A stretch of DNA of 64,000 nucleotides from Adenophora triphylla var. japonica (taxonomy: Eukaryota; Streptophyta; Magnoliopsida; Asterales; Campanulaceae), in NCBI GenBank assembly GCA_022495995.1, contig JAFEMH010001292.1:62001-126000 (forward strand), written 5' to 3'. Both the position numbers and the translations under genes were made by a program. The notes under the pieces were generated by a model, which worked only from the letters and a program-made list of their open reading frames with translations, was not told the origin of the DNA and searched no databases. The first letter of the stretch is position 1. Each line of letters begins with the position of its first letter. Shown one piece after another: positions 54,471 through 64,000 of this stretch.

Positions 54471-57400
54471 TACTACAACAAGAAAAAGCAAAAAATCCTA
54501 AACTTTAGGAGCTTGGTCCTCGGGCCGCATCTGCAGCCTCCCTGGCAGCACCATCTCGTGCCCGCTTCGAAGTTGGAGTCGGGAAGGAAGACGGTCATCG
54601 AATCTCTCGTTGTAGGGTCGTAGACGGGCTCAGCAGAGGCCGGGCCGGAGCCGCCCGCGAAGGAAAGAGATCTCCTATGGCAGCCCATTTGGAAGAACCC
54701 GAGCCAAGGCATCCCCCAACGATATAGGGTTATCCCCGAACCGCAGCTCATCCAAATCGCCGATCGTGCTAAGAGCCGTCACTTCGCCACAGAGGCGCAG
54801 AGGCCGCGCGACGCCTCCAAACTTTTGACCTCGTCCTCTGACAAGGGAACTAGTGCATGCCCGGCAAGCACTCATCATCCGTAGCAACAAGCGAGCCAAT
54901 TACGGCCAACTCCCGCACGGTGAACTTGCCCGTGGCCGCAAAATTCCTTATTTGCGTCCGGACCCCAAATTTCATACCGAGCCAGGTTTTCAAGAACGAG
55001 CGCCCTGAAAGCTTGGGAGTTCTTGTATTCCTCCACAGCCTTCCTTGCGGACATCGTCGAGGGCGGACTTCCCTCTCGCTCCATCCTTTTGTAGGGGAGC
55101 ACTCGTCTGATGCCTCGTCCACCTTCTTCCCTGCAGCCTCCAGACGCCTTGGCAAAGATCCACTCGGCCACGAGCTCTTTATTTCGGGCTCCCACTGCTC
55201 TCGTGCCCGCGGAGCTCATCCCGCCGACCCCTTATCCTCTCAAGGTCCTTCTCGAGCCGGGTCATCCTCTCCCGGAAGCCCTTCAAATCATTCTCCTTCC
55301 GAGTGAAGGCCCTTTCCTTGTCCTCCGCCAGGAGTTCAAGGTTCCAATTTTGTTTGAGCCTCCTCCAGCCTCCCGGTTTGGCCGCCAAGATGGAAGTTTT
55401 GTTCTCCACCTCGCCGGCCGAGTGTCACAGCCTTTCACGCAGCCCGCAACACCTTATTACTCACCGGGCGTAAAGATCAAAAGTTAATACAAGAAAAAAA
55501 AAAATGAAGCCAAAAGATTATTAAGATCAAGCGAGCATCTACCTCGGCCGAGCGAGGCCTATATCCCCCACTGTGGCAGGCATTCTCCTCGGCGACTATG
55601 CCTTTGTAGAAGTCCTGAGAGTATAGCGGTTCGCCACCCCGATCCCAACGGATGCATCGCGCAGTTCCGGCATAAATATCCACCCCGTAATGGGAGACAC
55701 CTCGGACAGCCTTCCTCCGGACCGCCGCAGCCTCCTCGCGAGTGGTCAAGGGGGAAATTGGATAAACAAATGAGCAGAGAGTGCCCCCAACGGGGAGAAG
55801 AAGTCAAGCCACAGGCTGGGCGCCATAGTCCGAGGAGGAGCATCCCCGACCTTCGCAGCCTTCCTTGTCCTGTCCCTCGCTCTCCATCCCTCTCATTTCT
55901 CTTCCGAGAATCCATTTGATGGCCTAAGGAATGGTGCGGCTGGGGAGAGCGGGAGCCTCTGTGAACCCCGGAGGGAGGAGGACCCCTGGGGGCGGAGGTA
56001 GATTCCCCGTAGTGTGGATAGTCTTGGGAAGGCTGGGGATCCCCGTCTTTCCGCTCACCACGGCACCGTCTTATCCTTCGCGGGGACCCCACCCATATCA
56101 TTCTCGCTCTTCAGTGGCGCCTTCCTTGTTGGCCTTCATGTTCTTGGCCTTCGTTGGGCAAAGACTTTAGTGGAGGAGCCATCGAAATTGTATTCTTCCT
56201 CGATCTACTCTCGGGAGGGAAAGAGAAAAGGTTAGAATGCAAACCAAAAATCAAAAATAAAGATAAAATTGGCAACGCTTATATGAAAACAAAGCAGAGA
56301 CCGATAAGTTCGGGAGGATCGCACTCGGCGCCCAAAGATGCGTGTCTTACAATCCGCCTCAAATTGGTAGTGCTCGTGCACCCTCCAATCGTGGTCACGA
56401 GGCAACGGCTCTATTGCTACTCGGGCACGCTGGGCGCCCTCCCGCGAGGAGCCACCCCCGAGTAGATCAATAAGGGCTCATCCACTACAATGGTGCCTAC
56501 ATCATAAACGGGCTCCTCCCCGCTATCCAAGTAAAGGGCCGTATGCCTCTACGGCAAAGGCGCATAGCATCGGCAGAGGACGGGTCCTGGATAATCAAGC
56601 TACGGACACCTTCATCGGACCGGACTCGAGGCTTGGAAAAGGGCCATCCAAACCTAGACTCAATGACCAGTGATATCCTTCGGTTCCATTGGTCAAACTT
56701 GTTCGAAGGGGGAGAGAAGGTCTTGGTAGAGAAATTCCTAGCCTTCAAACCCTTAATATCGCTGATTTGGTTCGATAGTAAGCGTAGAGTCTTGGCCAGG
56801 CGGGTTCATAGCCCATGACCCGCAAACAGCTATGAAAGAAACAATGGCCCCGATGGCATTGGGAGTCGTTCATGGGAGGCAATGTTGAACTCCAGAAGTC
56901 ATAAAAGAAAGGATCCAAGGGCAGCCTCTGCCATTCTCAAATTGAGCACCATAGAAAACTAAGGCCCTATTATCCTCGGACATCGCCTATCGTCTCCCGC
57001 CTCAACTTATCCTTCCCTTTATCGGAACATGTCCTAAGGTGCGGACACGGTAGGCATTGCGGTCTACGTTATAAACCTCATAAATATCCTCCTCCCGCTG
57101 AGGATGGCCACTTCCTTCGCTTTCTTATCGCGGCCGTGGCCGTGGTTCGCCTCAACACCGGCCGTTTGCCTTTATCTCTGGCGGGGGCCTCGCCTACCTC
57201 CTCCTAATCGTGATCGAAAAAGGCATCTACGATGTTCGTAGTCTCGCCGGCCTTCTTGGAGGTCCCCGCAGCCCTCCTAAGTTCGACCTCGCGGTCATCC
57301 TCCCTGGCCTCCGTGCTCGTCGAGCCAAAGAGACCAGCTGGCATCACCGCGGCGAGGTCACTTCATCCTCATCCTCCCCGCCTACAAGAGTCTCAAAATT

Positions 57401-58060
57401 TAGAGGCTCCACCTCCTCACTACTACTTAGTTCAACGGGTTCAGCACTGTGGGCCGCGGGCACCACGGTGGGAAGTACACCTCGGGCGTGTGGATATCCA
57501 AGCGGGTCATTCAGTGTGCCGGCGCCCGCCAAGCAGCATTGGTTTGTTCAGTGGTCCATTAGCTCACACTTCTCCCACCGCCATCCGTTCGGGACACGGA
57601 CGCTCTCCTCACAAGTTCAACCGCGCTCGTAGCCTCGATCTCTCTCGCGGGAAACCCGCACAAAACCCCCATTACAAAATTTCTTAGCCTTCGGTGATCC
57701 CCAAAGACCAAGTACATTACGATTGTAGATGTACTTTTTCTTGGCCTCCCACAACCGGGTGGGACAAAGGCCCCCAATCATCTCTCTCACGAGAAAAACA
57801 GAAACACCTAAGTGGATAGCCTTATCCACCCCAATCCTACCTTCCTAAAGATACCACCAAATCCGTTTACGCACGGCGAAGATATCGGGGTGGATCCATC
57901 TCCTAGTTCTACGTGGGACTAAGCGGGGTCCCAAATTCTCGAGTAGTCATTATGCAAAACCCAGAAAGGAAAAAGAAAAATAGAGGGAGATGAAGAAGAG
58001 AAATCACCCAAGGTTACTTACGAGAGAAGGATTGAGAAGGGGATTCGGAAAGCACTAGCA
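54471..58060 (-). pseudogene. Antisense gene of element 3, gypsy-associated ORF
   Basis: Minus-strand, protein-like pieces between IN and the 3' LTR. The N-terminal part (57829-57600) reads GGLCPTRLWEAKKKYIYN and VLGLWGSPKAKKF. An acidic stretch (EPVELSSSEEVEPLNFETL) is near 57440. FDQWNRRISLVIESRFGWPF near 56690 follows. A charged, coiled-coil-like part comes next (ENDLKGFRERMTRLEKDLER near 55300, AVEEYKNSQAFRALVLENL near 55030). The order resembles the 'putative gypsy type transposon' proteins encoded antisense in Grande-like Tat elements. The frame is broken many times. Function is unknown even in the family. It converges on pol. Confidence 0.55.
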
Positions 58061-58143
58061 AGAATTCGCAGCAAGAAGTTTCTCTCTCTAAAGCTCTTTG
58101 AATATTTGGAAACGGTAAAAGTGTTTGGGGTTTAAGGGTTTGG

Positions 58144-58152
58144 TATTTATAA
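58144..58152 (-). promoter_or_regulatory. TATA box of the antisense gene in element 3
   Basis: The minus strand reads TTATAAATA, followed by an A/C-rich leader and a CT-type stretch. It lies about 90 bp before a possible transcript start region. No GTCCG-NN-CGGAC palindrome is found upstream, unlike element 1. Confidence 0.5.
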
Positions 58153-58548
58153 GGCCTACCTATACGGGTTAACCCGTTAACCCGTATTAATTAGCCCACA
58201 AATCCAACCTCGGACCCTCAACCGTCTCCAAACGTTTGAAAATTCGAAAATTAAATACCTTTTGCATTTATTACCCCCCTTGGATGGCTGACACGTACCC
58301 CCGACGTACCACTAACCCGTCTTTTCATCTGCCAAGGGGCCCACCTGCTAACCGGGAGGCACGCCATGCAAGGGACCACGTGTCACTCACTGGTGCCTCC
58401 CGAACGTTCCCATGTGCCCACATGGGGCCAGGCAACAGCTACAAAAGCGCTAACACTGGTGCTCGCGCGAGGAGCAGTTGAGGCAGACCGAGCTTCTAGT
58501 AGCTACTCACTCAGACCATAAATAATCACACTTGGAGCTAGGGGCCAT

Positions 58549-59387
58549 TGATGAGCCGGATCTCATTGGACCGGGCCGCGCTCGGTCTAGTCCAAGGAAC
58601 TAGTGACGTGGCGGTTCCTAGACCGCCGGAGGAGACCGCGGACAAATAGGCCCTTGTGGTCAAGATCGTGTCCTCCTCGCATCACCCTCTTCGAGGACCA
58701 TTGGGACCTGCTCATTTGGATCCGTGCCCGCATGCAGTCATGCCGCATCAACCGTGCTCGCGTCATATATCTTTGTGCGGCACAACGCTGACCGCGGCAC
58801 AGCGCATCTTCTTCCTGCGGTTAATGTCAAGCCTTCTTGATCAAGTTAGCTTACTGCTCTGACAGGAGCCACTTTGCCGGCTCCCCATCACGCATTCAAT
58901 GCGGCTCGGTCCGGCGCCTACTATTCCATTTAATGCAATAAGCCGAAGCTACACGGCTCATGTCCCTTTCGGCCATGTCCCCCGGACGTCAATGTTCCCT
59001 CCCTGACAGGACCAATTAGCTGCGGACACGTGTAGCTGGCCAAATACCAAAGTGCCCCCTAGGGCTGATCTCATTGCTTACCTCAACAAGCACCATGGCA
59101 TTGCCTATAAATAGAAGGCCTTTACCCCCTTGGGCAAGGTAAGTGATATATACAATTGAGTAAGCTCTTTTACTCTCTACACCTAAACACACACACTCCA
59201 AAGGTATTCAAAGCCTTATTACTCAGTATTCTTACTCTCACACCCGAGGGCCTGAGTTGGAGTAACATCCAACTTCGACCTTAACGGTGCTTGTTTGTGT
59301 TGTGATCTAGGTACACAAAACCACCAAATATATCCTAGCCAGATATCCTTGAACCGCTCCTGACCCCGAAAAGCTGTGGCGTCATCA
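58549..59387 (+). repeat. 3' LTR of element 3 (about 840 bp)
   Basis: TGATGAGCCGGATC to GTGGCGTCATCA. A purine-rich GGAGCTAGGGGCCAT immediately before it (58534-58548) is the polypurine tract. TSD TCATT follows. Confidence 0.9.
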
Positions 59388-59392
59388 TCATT

Positions 59393-59695
59393 CAATTCCT
59401 TGACAAATCATGTTTGATTTGAAAATACAAATTATAGGAATGGAATGAAAGCATATAAAATGACCAATTCCATCAAATCAAGGAATTGAGCATTCCGGGG
59501 AAATGAAAATTTTGAAAATTTCATTCCATTGCCAAGGGAATTATGGAAGGAATGGCCAATTCCATCAAACCAAGGAATTGAGCATTCCGGGGAAATGAAA
59601 ATTTTGAACCAAACACAGCGAAGGAATGAAGGTCAACAGAATTGACCATTCCATTCCGCCATGGAATGGCCAATTCTGGCGAACCAAACGTCCCC
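59393..59695. mobile_element. Tourist-type MITE, right part
   Basis: Continuation of 46309-46449. It contains two copies of GGAATTGAGCATTCCGGGGAA and ends CGAACCAAACGTCCCC|TTA. Confidence 0.75.
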
Positions 59696-59698
59696 TTA

Positions 59699-60426
59699 TA
59701 GTCTGTGTGAGTGTCTGGGCACAAAATACACAAACGCCCATGTGGTAGCAGGCAGATCCGTCTCAATAAATATAGAAATTTTGTGTGAAATGTGAATATT
59801 GGGCCTTTAATATTTAAAAGATTAATACAAAAAATATAATATATATATATATAAATACTTTTTATATACAGATTAAAGTTTTATAAAATTAAGCAATAAA
59901 ATTTAAAAATAGTTTATTACATTGATCATTACTTTTCGACACAACTTTTTATAGCTAAATTTGTCTATTTAAATTAAGATTATTTATTCTAAGTCAATTA
60001 AGCTTCATTAAGAAAATCAAAGGAGTATTAATTTAAGAAAATAAAATGGGATCCTCTTCAAATTTGGGGCCCTGAGCGAAAGCTCCTCTTGCGCCCCTCA
60101 AGAGCCGAGCCTGATAGTAGGCTTGGCTTGGCTTGGGATAACTTTGACTTTGGCCAATTTTATGGGCACTAAAAAAAGGTTACATAAAGAAATATGGATA
60201 TAAGTAACGATATTTTATTGTTTGTATCGATTATAAATACGTCATACTTTAATTAACACCATCAATAAAATTATGACTTATAATTTTATAAATCAAATTT
60301 TATAACAATTTTTATAACTTTATATTATCTAAAATCTTTTGTAGACAAGACAAGCATAGTTGTTAAAGCTTTCATCACATGAGTTTGTTTTCCCCTTCCC
60401 CCTCCACATTGCTCGAGCTACATTTC

Positions 60427-60485
<59 letters not shown>

Positions 60486-60840
60486 GTCATAAGATAAATA
60501 GAGAAGAAAATGTTCAGCAAAAGATTTAATGAATTTTCATTGTTCATCGACCAATATAAAATGTGTAAGAATAATACTAAGAAAACAAAATAGTCACAAA
60601 AAATTGCTTACAAAATCTTAAGTGTAATGATTTTATTGCTATTTTTAATTAGAGTGTAGCGGGTACACTATCGTAAAATCAATAAAATATTGCTAACTCA
60701 TTCTCCATCCTATTTTATTTTTCATATTCATAATTAAACACCTTCTTTGATTAATTCTATTTCATACTTTTTTGTAATTTATATGTTCAATTTTATTTTA
60801 TTTTTTTTCTATACTCACATGGAATGGAGGGGATAATTTT
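59699..60840. other. Intergenic DNA upstream of the DUF547 gene
   Basis: AT-rich, with a (GA)n microsatellite at 60430-60482. A GCGCCCCTCAAGAGCCGAGCCTG stretch at 60089-60111 looks like a transposon end but lacks a safe partner. No ORF. Confidence 0.5.
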
Positions 60841-61024
60841 TTATTTTTTTTTAAAGTGTGATATTCTATTCACGCCATCCTCTCTCTCTCTCTCTCTCTC
60901 TCTCATTCCACTCTTTCCCGCTCTATCCCCCCCCCCCCCCTTTCTCACTCTCTCTCTCTCTCTTTCTCACACTATCGGAGAAGGCTTATCTAAAAAATTT
61001 GAATCGCATTGGGAGAGATTTGAG

Positions 61025-64000
61025 ATGAACACCAGAGGCCGAACCTCTCTTCACTTCTCCAAACCACCTTCTCATCCTCATTATGTAATTTCCTTTTCTC
61101 TTCATTTTCTTTTAAATGAATTTCTACTGCATATTTCTTTCAATTTTTATCGTTTGAATTCAAATGGGTATTCGATAATTTCAAGCATCAGCAGATCCAG
61201 AGCTCTTCTTCCAAACTCTGATTTTACCCTTTTGAGCTGTCAAATCTTTAATCACTTCTTTTTATCCCTTTCCCTTTTCCCCTTTTCTACAACTCTTCTC
61301 AAAAATTCAAACCTATTTTATTTCTTTTCCCTTTTTTTGCATTATCTTATTCATCAGCTTGTGAAATCCCCGTCATTTGTTCTTCACTTTTTGACCCAAA
61401 TCTTAGCACTAGCCACTCCCTCCATTTCAAGAGCTATATGCATTTATGTTTTCTTAAAAGTATTAATTTTGAAATATGATTGTCAAAATTTTACAATTTC
61501 AAATTTTTTTAGGCCAAGAAGATGGAATTTCAAGGGAACAAATCAATGGCTGCTGAAAAAACCATTACAAATAGAGGCTGCTCAAGAAGAGAAAGAAAGA
61601 TGGCCTTACTACAAGATGTATGTATGATTTTTTTTTTTTTTCTTAATTTTACCCTCTCATTTTATTAATTTGGAGTTTGTGGATTGAAATTTGCAGGTTG
61701 ATAATCTAAAGAAAAAGCTAAGACAAGAAGAGAACGTTCATCGAGCACTCGAGAGAGCTTTTAGTAGACCCATTGGCTCTTTGCCTCGCCTCCCTCCTTA
61801 TCTCCCTCCCCAAGTCAGTAACATTTTTTTTTTTAATTCTTTCTCAATTTTATTACCCATTTTTGAGCTCATTTTCACAATTTATGAGGATTGCGATTAT
61901 GGAAAAAATGTAGACATTGGAGCTTCTTGCTGAAGTAGCTGTTTTGGAAGAGGAGGTTGTTCGACTAGAAGCACATGTTGTGAATTGTCGAAAAGGCCTC
62001 TATCAAGAAACCGTCTATTTGTCATCGAGGATTAGTCCTGAAAATTCAAATGATTCGTCTTCATCTTCGATTACCAGTCTCAAACAAGAGGATCCGAGAT
62101 CTGTATCTTTAAATGAAGTTGATTCAAAACCATCTAAGTTGCAAACTTCAAATTCTCTTGCAAGAACTGCATCAATCAGAAAGAAATCATACAATAATCC
62201 AATTGGTAATGGCTCGAGCAGGTCAATTAATTGGAATCAAGCACCAAAGAAACCCAATTCTTTTGTCGAAGACAGGGTAGAAAAAGAGAACCAATCATTT
62301 TCAACTTGTTCAAAGGTCAAGATTTCTCCAGAAAAGAAAACTCCCTTAGTAGGAACTCCAATGGATTCAGAAAGGGCACAAGAGAGTTGTTCTAGCTCTT
62401 CGGATGATCGAATGGTGGAATCAGATAGTGAGGCCAACAAAGTTTCCGAGGATGTTTTGAAGTGCTTGATTGATATATTCGTTAGGTTAAGCAAATCCAA
62501 GGCGAAAACTATGGATTCAACGCCTTTTTCCTCTCTATTGGCCTTAGCTTTTAATGGGAATAGTCAAGAAAATGATTTCCGGGATCCTTATGGTATTTGC
62601 TCAGAGTCCAAGAATAGAGATATTGGCCTTTATAAGCATCTCTGTGCAATTGAAGCCAGCTCAATTGATTTCAAACGAAAGACGAATGCGTCCTTTTTGA
62701 TCAGTAGACTGAAGTAAGTTATTTTTTTTCACTCAGCTGATTCTATACCGTAATGTGTGTATATCCATTGATCATGTCTTACTTCAATACTCAGGATTCT
62801 CCTTGGCAAGCTCGCCTCTCTCAAATTGGACGACTTAACACATCAGCAGAAGCTCGCATTTTGGATAAACACTTTTAATTCCTGCATGATGAATGTAATT
62901 TGTTTCGTAAATTCCTAATAAAGAATCTTTGTCAATTTACCTTAGATGGTCAACATGTATAACGTCATCTTCGATGTTTCAGGCAATTTTGGTGCATGGG
63001 ATACCTAATAGTTCGGAAATGGTTTTAGAGTTAATGCAGAAGGTATATCTTCTAATATCCCGTTTAATTCAATTTGCTACTCATTTTATACCAAATGCAA
63101 TATTCTTCTATCAGGCAACAATAACTGTAGGCGGGCATTTGTTAAATGCGGTCACAATTGAACATTTTATCTTGAGGCGGCCTTATCATTTGAAATATGT
63201 AAGCCAAATTCACCTTATGAGTTTATCATGAGTTCTTGTTCTTCGGTACCAACTCTGAATTTCATCTTCTTTTTCACTTTAAGAGTGCACAAAAGTCTGC
63301 AAAAAATGATGCGCTGAAAGTTCGCGACAAGTTTGGGCTGGAGTTGTCTGAACCTTTAGTCACATTTGCACTATGCTGTGGCAGCTGGTCCTCCCCTGCT
63401 GTAAGTTTAATTCAAACTTATCCCATTCACTGATTCAATCAAACACGTTGACGTATACTTATGTTGCTGTTTTTATAATGCTCGCTATCATGGGCCATCG
63501 TGTTTCCATTAAGATTTTGACTTTTGAAAGACTGGCTCTCGATGAGATCGAAGATGTACCGATAAAGCAGGGGCGAAGCCACTTGAAGCTAATGGGTCAT
63601 TCGACCCTCCTTATTTTTGGAACTATGGCATTTTTATCACTAAAAACAGTTATATTTCCAATTGTGACCCCCCTTGAGTTCAGAGAAAAAAATCAGTATA
63701 TCATAATTTTGTCCACCCCCTAATAAATTTCTGGCTACGCCACTGCAATAAAGTAGTCATTTTCTTTAATGCTGACTATGTTGCTTATGATCTGTGCGAC
63801 TTCATTTCTATACTTGCCTTATTTAAGGTGAGAGTTTACAGTGCCTCTGAAGTCGAGAACGAGTTAGAAGCAGCAAAAAGGGAGTATTTACAGGCAGCAG
63901 TTGGGATTTCCACGAGTAGCAAGTTAATAGTCCCCAAGATGTTGGATTGGTATCTTCTCGATTTCGCTAAAAGTTTGGATGCTTTGCTAGATTGGGTTTG
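61025..64000 (+). CDS. MIP1 leucine-zipper/DUF547 protein, 3' end beyond window
   Basis: Nine exons can be read: 61025-61084, 61513-61617, 61697-61813, 61914-62713, 62795-62894, 62983-63042, 63115-63198, 63284-63400 and 63828 to beyond 64000. All have GT-AG borders and keep one frame, giving about 538 residues so far. The ATG at 61025 (MNTRGRTSL) is chosen because related proteins begin similarly; the ATG in exon 2 (MEFQGNKS) is the alternative. Residues about 48-132 form the 'ternary complex factor MIP1' leucine zipper: [58 protein letters not shown] Ser-rich linker of about 230 residues follows. DUF547 starts at about 360: [84 protein letters not shown]. About 60 C-terminal residues should remain outside the window. 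The domain resembles thiol proteases in fold, but its role in plants is not established. The gene looks intact. Confidence 0.93.
63568..63745. mobile_element. hAT-type MITE in intron 8 of the DUF547 gene (178 bp)
   Basis: Ends CAGGGGCGAAGCCAC and, reversed, CAGTGGCGTAGCCAG. Flanking 8-mers CGATAAAG (63560-63567) and CAATAAAG (63746-63753) match in 7 of 8. It lies wholly inside the intron 63401-63827, leaving both splice sites intact. Confidence 0.8.

Larger units (their letters stand above)
46450..59387 (+). mobile_element. Decayed Tat-lineage gypsy element (element 3)
   Basis: A 12.9-kb plus-strand LTR element with an exact 5-bp TSD TCATT (46445-46449 and 59388-59392). Order: LTR 46450-47269, PBS, gag, protease, RT, RNase H, aRNH and integrase to about 53400, a spacer, an antisense gene remnant on the minus strand (about 58050-54470), polypurine tract, LTR 58549-59387. 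It inserted into a Tourist MITE. It is a different subgroup from elements 1 and 2: LTR ends are TGATGA...TCATCA. All ORFs are broken. Confidence 0.9.

Noticed and set aside
59749..60111. Possible hAT-type MITE (CAGGCAGATCC...GAGCCGAGCCTG)
   Set aside because: The two ends match over only about five bases and no 8-bp duplication is visible.
60824..61627. 267-codon plus-strand ORF
   Set aside because: It starts upstream of the likely transcript start and reads through intron 1 of the DUF547 gene; only short parts are exonic.

Overview
This is a plant nuclear window, almost certainly from a dicot. The evidence is spliced genes with GT-AG introns, TATA boxes, CT-rich leaders, a CEP peptide-hormone gene, a DUF547/MIP1-type gene, Tat-lineage Ty3/gypsy LTR retrotransposons and dense Stowaway, Tourist, hAT and Mutator-type MITEs. 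I cannot name the species. There are only two convincing host genes: a C-terminally encoded peptide (CEP) precursor at 34379-34693 (+), and the first nine exons of a leucine-zipper/DUF547 protein from 61025 past the window end (+). I see no rRNA gene, intact tRNA gene or CRISPR array.

Layout. 1-2162 is AT-rich intergenic DNA with a fragment of gypsy-like LTR. 2163-8589 is a gag-only Tat element on the minus strand ('element 2'). 8590-26587 is a large Tat element on the minus strand ('element 1', about 18 kb), with LTRs of about 1.4 kb, recognisable PR-RT-RNH-aRNH-IN, and two extra opposite-strand transcription units between IN and the 3' LTR. 26588-43136 is a MITE-rich region around the CEP gene. 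It holds at least nine well-bounded Stowaway elements, a four-member Mutator-like MITE family with clear 9-bp target duplications, several hAT-type MITEs, a SINE and a 460-bp direct duplication. 43137-44730 holds an internally deleted Ty1/copia remnant. 46450-59387 is a third, decayed Tat element ('element 3', + strand, TSD TCATT) inserted into a Tourist MITE; it also carries an antisense gene remnant between IN and the 3' LTR. 59696-64000 is intergenic DNA followed by the DUF547 gene.

How the parts relate. Elements 1 and 2 share LTR termini, a similar primer-binding site, the leader and the 3' subterminal region. Element 2 keeps a gag core and zinc knuckle but has no pol; element 1 keeps pol but I could not find a gag core. 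They look like members of one interacting sub-lineage. The strongest unexplained signal is a 14-bp palindrome, GGTCCGTACGGACC. It occurs eleven times exactly and once with one mismatch, only in element 1: upstream of the LTR TATA box in both LTRs, and as a pair with about 30 bp spacing upstream of each of the two internal antisense units. Element 2 has one related palindrome with the same GTCCG-NN-CGGAC arms upstream of its own LTR TATA box. I read this as a shared promoter module of the retrotransposon and its antisense genes.

Caveat. Coding regions of all three gypsy elements are broken by many single-base indels, and the paired LTRs also differ largely by indels in G/C runs. Part of the apparent decay may be consensus error in the assembly.
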